Source of the DNA: Mucilaginibacter pankratovii | GTDB taxonomy: Bacteria; Bacteroidota; Bacteroidia; Sphingobacteriales; Sphingobacteriaceae | Assembly: GCF_014773265.1 (NCBI RefSeq) | Contig: NZ_JACWMY010000009.1 | Coordinates: 62,001-126,000, forward strand | Reading direction: 5' to 3' | DNA length: 64,000 nucleotides | Shown here: in pieces, positions 61,050 through 64,000 of the stretch | Position numbering within the stretch: position 1 is the stretch's first letter | How the letters are laid out: each line of letters begins with the position of its first letter | The notes under the pieces: generated by a model | Told to the model about the DNA's origin: nothing | What the model saw: the letters and a program-made list of their open reading frames with translations, nothing else | Database searches by the model: none | Program-made: the position numbers and the translations under genes

Positions 61050-62009
61050 ATGAGCACAGTAAACATCCCTCGCCTCGACTTGAACACTTACATAAACGGC
61101 AGCGCCGAAGAAAAAAAGCAATTTTCTGAAAGCATTGGCAAGGCTTTTAACGAAACCGGCTTTGTTACCGTAACCAACCATGGTTTAAGTAAAGAGCTGA
61201 TGGATAAATTATACGAGCAGGTGAAAGCTTTATTTGCCCTGCCCGAAGCAACCAAGCAACAATACGAGATCCCCGAACTGGCGGGCCAGCGTGGCTATAC
61301 CGGCAAGAACAAGGAAACCGCTAAAGGCTTCAAGGTGCCCGATCTGAAAGAGTTTTGGCAGATTGGCCAGATAGACCCGGAAGCAACTGCCAGCAAAGAA
61401 GATTACCCGGATAATATGGAGGTTGCCGAGCTGCCCGAATTTAACACTACTACCGAAGAGGTTTACAAAAAACTGGAAGCGGCAGGCAAGCATCTGTTGC
61501 GCGCTATAGCCGTTTACCTGGAACTGCCCGAGAATTATTTTGATGATAAGGTAGCGCATGGCAACTCGATACTGCGTACCCTGCATTATTTCCCGATAGA
61601 GAACCCGGATGCATTGCCGGATGATGCGGTACGTGCCGGGGCACATGAGGATATTAACCTGATAACGCTGTTAATTGGCGCAAGCGCTGATGGTTTAGAG
61701 CTGTTAACCCGCGAAAATAAATGGTTCCCTGTTACGGCTTTTGGCGAGGACCTGGTAGTGAACGTGGGCGATATGCTGCAGCGTTTAACCAATAACAAGC
61801 TAAAATCAACCACGCACCGCGTAGTGAATCCGCCGCGCGAGCAGATGAATTCCCGTTTTTCGGTGCCGTTCTTTCTGCACCCAAAATCAAATATGGACCT
61901 CACCAGCCTACCGTCAACCATTGATGCGGAGCACCCTAAGGTTTATACCGATATCACCGCGGGTGAGTATTTGGATGAGCGATTGAGGGAGATAGGGTTG
62001 AAGAAATAG
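61050..62009 (+). CDS. Isopenicillin-N-synthase-like 2OG-Fe(II) oxygenase
   Basis: 319 residues. The N-terminal domain (about 5-110) starts IPRLDLNTYINGS and contains GFVTVTNHGLS. The double-stranded beta helix carries iron ligands His199 and Asp201 (AHEDINLITLL) and His256 (STTHRVVNP), and the 2OG-binding R-x-S at Arg269/Ser271. All are intact, so it is an active-looking hydroxylase or oxidase. The substrate is unknown. It is expressed alone, followed by copy C of the GTCATTTCGA repeat and a terminator. Confidence 0.9.
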   Translation: MSTVNIPRLDLNTYINGSAEEKKQFSESIGKAFNETGFVTVTNHGLSKELMDKLYEQVKALFALPEATKQQYEIPELAGQRGYTGKNKETAKGFKVPDLKEFWQIGQIDPEATASKEDYPDNMEVAELPEFNTTTEEVYKKLEAAGKHLLRAIAVYLELPENYFDDKVAHGNSILRTLHYFPIENPDALPDDAVRAGAHEDINLITLLIGASADGLELLTRENKWFPVTAFGEDLVVNVGDMLQRLTNNKLKSTTHRVVNPPREQMNSRFSVPFFLHPKSNMDLTSLPSTIDAEHPKVYTDITAGEYLDERLREIGLKK

Positions 62010-62035
62010 TAAGAATACATCATATTTATAAATTA

Positions 62036-62155
62036 TGTCATTTCGACCGAGGCACGAGGGAGAAATCTTGTTGTCCATGCAAAGTTCGCCACCTTGCGTA
62101 TCCGCTTTGCACATCTAACAAGATTTCTCATCGCTGCGCTTCCCTCGAAATGACA
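62036..62155. repeat. GTCATTTCGA-type inverted repeat, complete (copy C)
   Basis: Left end TGTCATTTCGACCGAGG with GAGAAATCTTG; right end AAGATTTCTC and TCCCTCGAAATGACA. The two ends pair over the outer 11 bp. Same layout as copy B at 23873. Confidence 0.85.
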
Positions 62156-62168
62156 ACCCAGTAAAAAT

Positions 62169-62199
62169 AAAGGCCGTTTGCTAAATGCAAACGGCCTTT
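62169..62199. terminator. Terminator shared by convergent oxygenase and MBL genes
   Basis: A perfect 13-bp stem AAAGGCCGTTTGC / GCAAACGGCCTTT (62169-62181 with 62187-62199), 5-base loop, T-rich flanks on both strands. Confidence 0.88.
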
Positions 62200-62211
62200 C
62201 CCTTGTTCTTC

Positions 62212-63615
62212 TCACTCCAACACCACCTTCTGGTGCTGATATGGGATCTCGATATTGGCAAATCCCTTTTCTTTTATCTTCTCGGCAAAATGCTGCTGCA
62301 CCTCGTATTCACCGTGGACTAAAAACACCTGTTTTACCAATTTAGGGTCCTGGCAGCTAAGGAAATGGAGCAGATCTTCGTAATCGCCATGGGCGCTCAT
62401 GCTTTTGATTGACTGCACTTCGGCTTTTACCTGGTATTGCTCGCCAAAAATATGTACCTCCTTTTCCCCGCGGGCAAGGCGACCGCCCAGCGAGTTCGGC
62501 TCGGCATAACCCACCATCAGTATGGTATTCTTTTGGTTACCTATGTTGTTTTTGATATGGTGCTTCACCCGCCCGGCCTCTGCCATGCCCGATGAGGATA
62601 TGATAACACAAGGGCGTACATCATCATTCAGGGCGATAGATTCCTGGGTAGACTGGATAAATTTCAATCCCTTAAACCCAAACGGGTCGGCATCAATCTT
62701 CATCACCTCTTTCACATCCTTATTATAAACTTCGGGGTGGTCCTTCAATACCTGGGTAGCTTTCTCTGATAGCGGGCTATCTACATAATAAGCCACATCT
62801 GGTAATTCGCCCTTCAATTCCAATGCATTTAAGGCATAAAGGAGTTCCTGCGTACGCCCTACGCTAAATGCCGGGATAATTACCTTGCCCTTTTTTACTT
62901 CGCAGGTTTGTTTGATGATCTCCAGCAAGGCATCCTCAATAGGGCCTATGTCTTTATGCAAACTGTCACCATAGGTAGATTCCAGCAAAATATAATCTGC
63001 CTGCGGAAAGGTTTGCGGGTTGTTCAGCAGCAGATCGCCGTAGCGGCCAACGTCGCCGCTGAAGGTAATATAAGTCGTCTTGCCGTTTTCCTCGGCAGCT
63101 ATGTGTACCGCCGCGCTGCCTAAAACATGCCCGGCATCGGTAAATTTAAATTTTACGGTTGGTGTAATGTGGTAGGGCTCGTGGTAATCCACTATTTTAA
63201 AAAGGCTCAGCGCTTTTATCACATCATCATCAGTATACAAAGCTTCTAAAAGCGGCAGGCCTTTGCGTGCGCGGTGCTTATTGCTGTACTCGTTATCCTG
63301 TGTTTGGATCTTGGCCGAATCCGCCAGCAAGATCTTACAAAGGTCCATGGTGGCGGCAGTGCAAAAAATCTGCCCTTCAAAACCTTCGGCCACCAGGCGG
63401 GGTATCAAGCCGCAATGATCTATATGCGCGTGGGAGAGGATCAGGTAGTCAACCTTTTGCGGGTTGAAACCAAAATGCTCGTTCATTTCTTCGGTTTGAT
63501 CGCCCATGCCCTGGAACATGCCGCAATCTAACAATATGCCTGTACCATCTGCTAAGCGTAACAGGTGTTTGCTGCCGGTAACGTTACGGGCAGCGCCGTG
63601 AAAGGTTATATCCAT
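62212..63615 (-). CDS. MBL-fold RNA-processing exonuclease (beta-CASP family)
   Basis: 467 residues. The metallo-beta-lactamase motif SHAHIDHCG (His62, His64, Asp66, His67) with ESTYGD and TFSGDVGR is followed by the beta-CASP insert (about 200-370) with SSSGMAEAGRVKHH and the KAEVQSIKSMSAHGD motif. This is the CPSF73/YsjB-like class that cuts RNA. There is no N-terminal extra domain, so the length is normal for a bacterial stand-alone member. Start ATG 63615. It is divergent from the BlaI-type gene. Confidence 0.9.
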   Translation of the reverse strand: MDITFHGAARNVTGSKHLLRLADGTGILLDCGMFQGMGDQTEEMNEHFGFNPQKVDYLILSHAHIDHCGLIPRLVAEGFEGQIFCTAATMDLCKILLADSAKIQTQDNEYSNKHRARKGLPLLEALYTDDDVIKALSLFKIVDYHEPYHITPTVKFKFTDAGHVLGSAAVHIAAEENGKTTYITFSGDVGRYGDLLLNNPQTFPQADYILLESTYGDSLHKDIGPIEDALLEIIKQTCEVKKGKVIIPAFSVGRTQELLYALNALELKGELPDVAYYVDSPLSEKATQVLKDHPEVYNKDVKEVMKIDADPFGFKGLKFIQSTQESIALNDDVRPCVIISSSGMAEAGRVKHHIKNNIGNQKNTILMVGYAEPNSLGGRLARGEKEVHIFGEQYQVKAEVQSIKSMSAHGDYEDLLHFLSCQDPKLVKQVFLVHGEYEVQQHFAEKIKEKGFANIEIPYQHQKVVLE

Positions 63616-63674
63616 CTATAAATTGGTTGTGGAATGAAGAACCAAACATGCGGATAAAAGTTTAATAAATAAAA

Positions 63675-63738
63675 AACTAAACTTTTAGTTGTAAATTTGA
63701 TTTTTATACTTTAACTTCGTTTAACTAACAAGTTAGTT
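63675..63738 (+). promoter_or_regulatory. Two operator-like dyads upstream of the BlaI-type gene
   Basis: AACTAAACTTTTAGTT (63675-63690) and AACTAACAAGTTAGTT (63723-63738) are inverted repeats with the same half-site AACTAA, centres 48 bp apart. The second ends 8 bp before the ATG. They suit autoregulation by a dimeric winged-helix repressor. Confidence 0.6.
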
Positions 63739-63746
63739 TTATTATT

Positions 63747-64000
63747 ATGATGGAAATTAAAGAGTTAACCCGCGCCGAAGAACAGATAATGCAGGTGCTT
63801 TGGCAGTTAAAAAAAGGCTTTGTAAAAGATGTGCTGGATGTGTTGCCCGAGCCAAAACCGGCTTACAATACAGTATCAACCATTATCCGCATTCTGGAGA
63901 CCAAGGGCTTTGTGGGCCACACCGCATATGGCAAAAGCCACGAGTATCACCCGATAGTAAGCAAGGAGCAATACAAAAATTTTGCTGCCGATAAACTGCT
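63747..64000 (+). CDS. BlaI/MecI-family transcriptional repressor, N-terminal part
   Basis: The gene is cut by the window end; 84 complete codons are seen. MEIKELTRAEEQIMQVLWQL, then GFVKDVLDVL and YNTVSTIIRILETKGFVGH are the winged-helix DNA-binding domain of BlaI. Members repress a linked BlaR1-type antirepressor or resistance genes; the neighbour would be beyond the window. ATG 63747 or 63750. Two operator-like dyads lie just upstream. Confidence 0.88.
   Translation, partial: MMEIKELTRAEEQIMQVLWQLKKGFVKDVLDVLPEPKPAYNTVSTIIRILETKGFVGHTAYGKSHEYHPIVSKEQYKNFAADKL

Overview
The window looks like chromosomal core DNA of a Bacteroidota, most likely Sphingobacteriaceae and close to Mucilaginibacter/Pedobacter. 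This is inferred from content: SprA of the type IX secretion system, a malic enzyme with a phosphotransacetylase tail, the block lptE / acidic protein / secG beside a sigma-54 activator and miaB, DUF6600 and DUF5597 proteins, TonB-plug proteins, TAnnTTTG-type promoter boxes and almost no Shine-Dalgarno sites. No database search was possible, so the genus is a guess. No phage, integrase, transposase or CRISPR array was seen.

Layout. 1-6809: end of an M23 peptidase, two TatA-like genes, gatA, a MltD-like transglycosylase, maeB, ruvA. 6832-13971: sprA (2379 codons, TTG start). 14121-16452: serine dehydratase and two small membrane proteins. 16447-23394: a conserved membrane cluster (RDD, then SpoIIM, DUF4013-like, DUF4129, DUF4350, MoxR, DUF58), most genes overlapping or touching. 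23395-24028: repeats around a broken GIY-YIG gene. 24029-33085, all minus: mscS, groEL, groES, secG, a 644-residue acidic protein, lptE, a sigma-54 activator, miaB. 33228-41269: AsmA-like protein, acetyltransferase, MazG-like enzyme, Tat-type aminotransferase, GDSL lipoprotein, lipB, phosphopantetheinyl transferase, two tiny genes, dcd. 41344-49245: three tandem paralogues joining alpha-2-macroglobulin-like domains to a TonB plug with no barrel. 49489-55977: clpS, GNAT, glycosidase, a degraded gene with a 12-C tract, and a two-gene phosphorelay. 56036-64000: GIY-YIG gene fused to a tRNA remnant, tRNA-Val, a candidate small RNA, two ferritin-like genes, a DUF6600/Gln-Arg repeat protein, a 2OG-Fe(II) oxygenase, a beta-CASP MBL protein, and a cut BlaI repressor gene.

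How the genes connect. Many act at the envelope: SprA exports to the surface, LptE inserts LPS, SecG and TatA serve the inner membrane, and the Tat-type aminotransferase and ferritin-like lipoprotein could be Tat cargo. MltD and M23 remodel peptidoglycan. LipB and the Sfp-type transferase both work on acyl-carrier chemistry and sit next to each other.

The most unusual signals are (a) the tandem barrel-less plug/alpha-2-macroglobulin proteins, the third carrying two plug copies, one resembling each neighbour; (b) tRNA-derived sequence translated inside genes: a tRNA 3'-half inside lipB, and a degenerate tRNA forming the last codons of a GIY-YIG gene beside an intact related tRNA-Val; and (c) several families of small interspersed repeats, one flanked by a 15-bp direct repeat.
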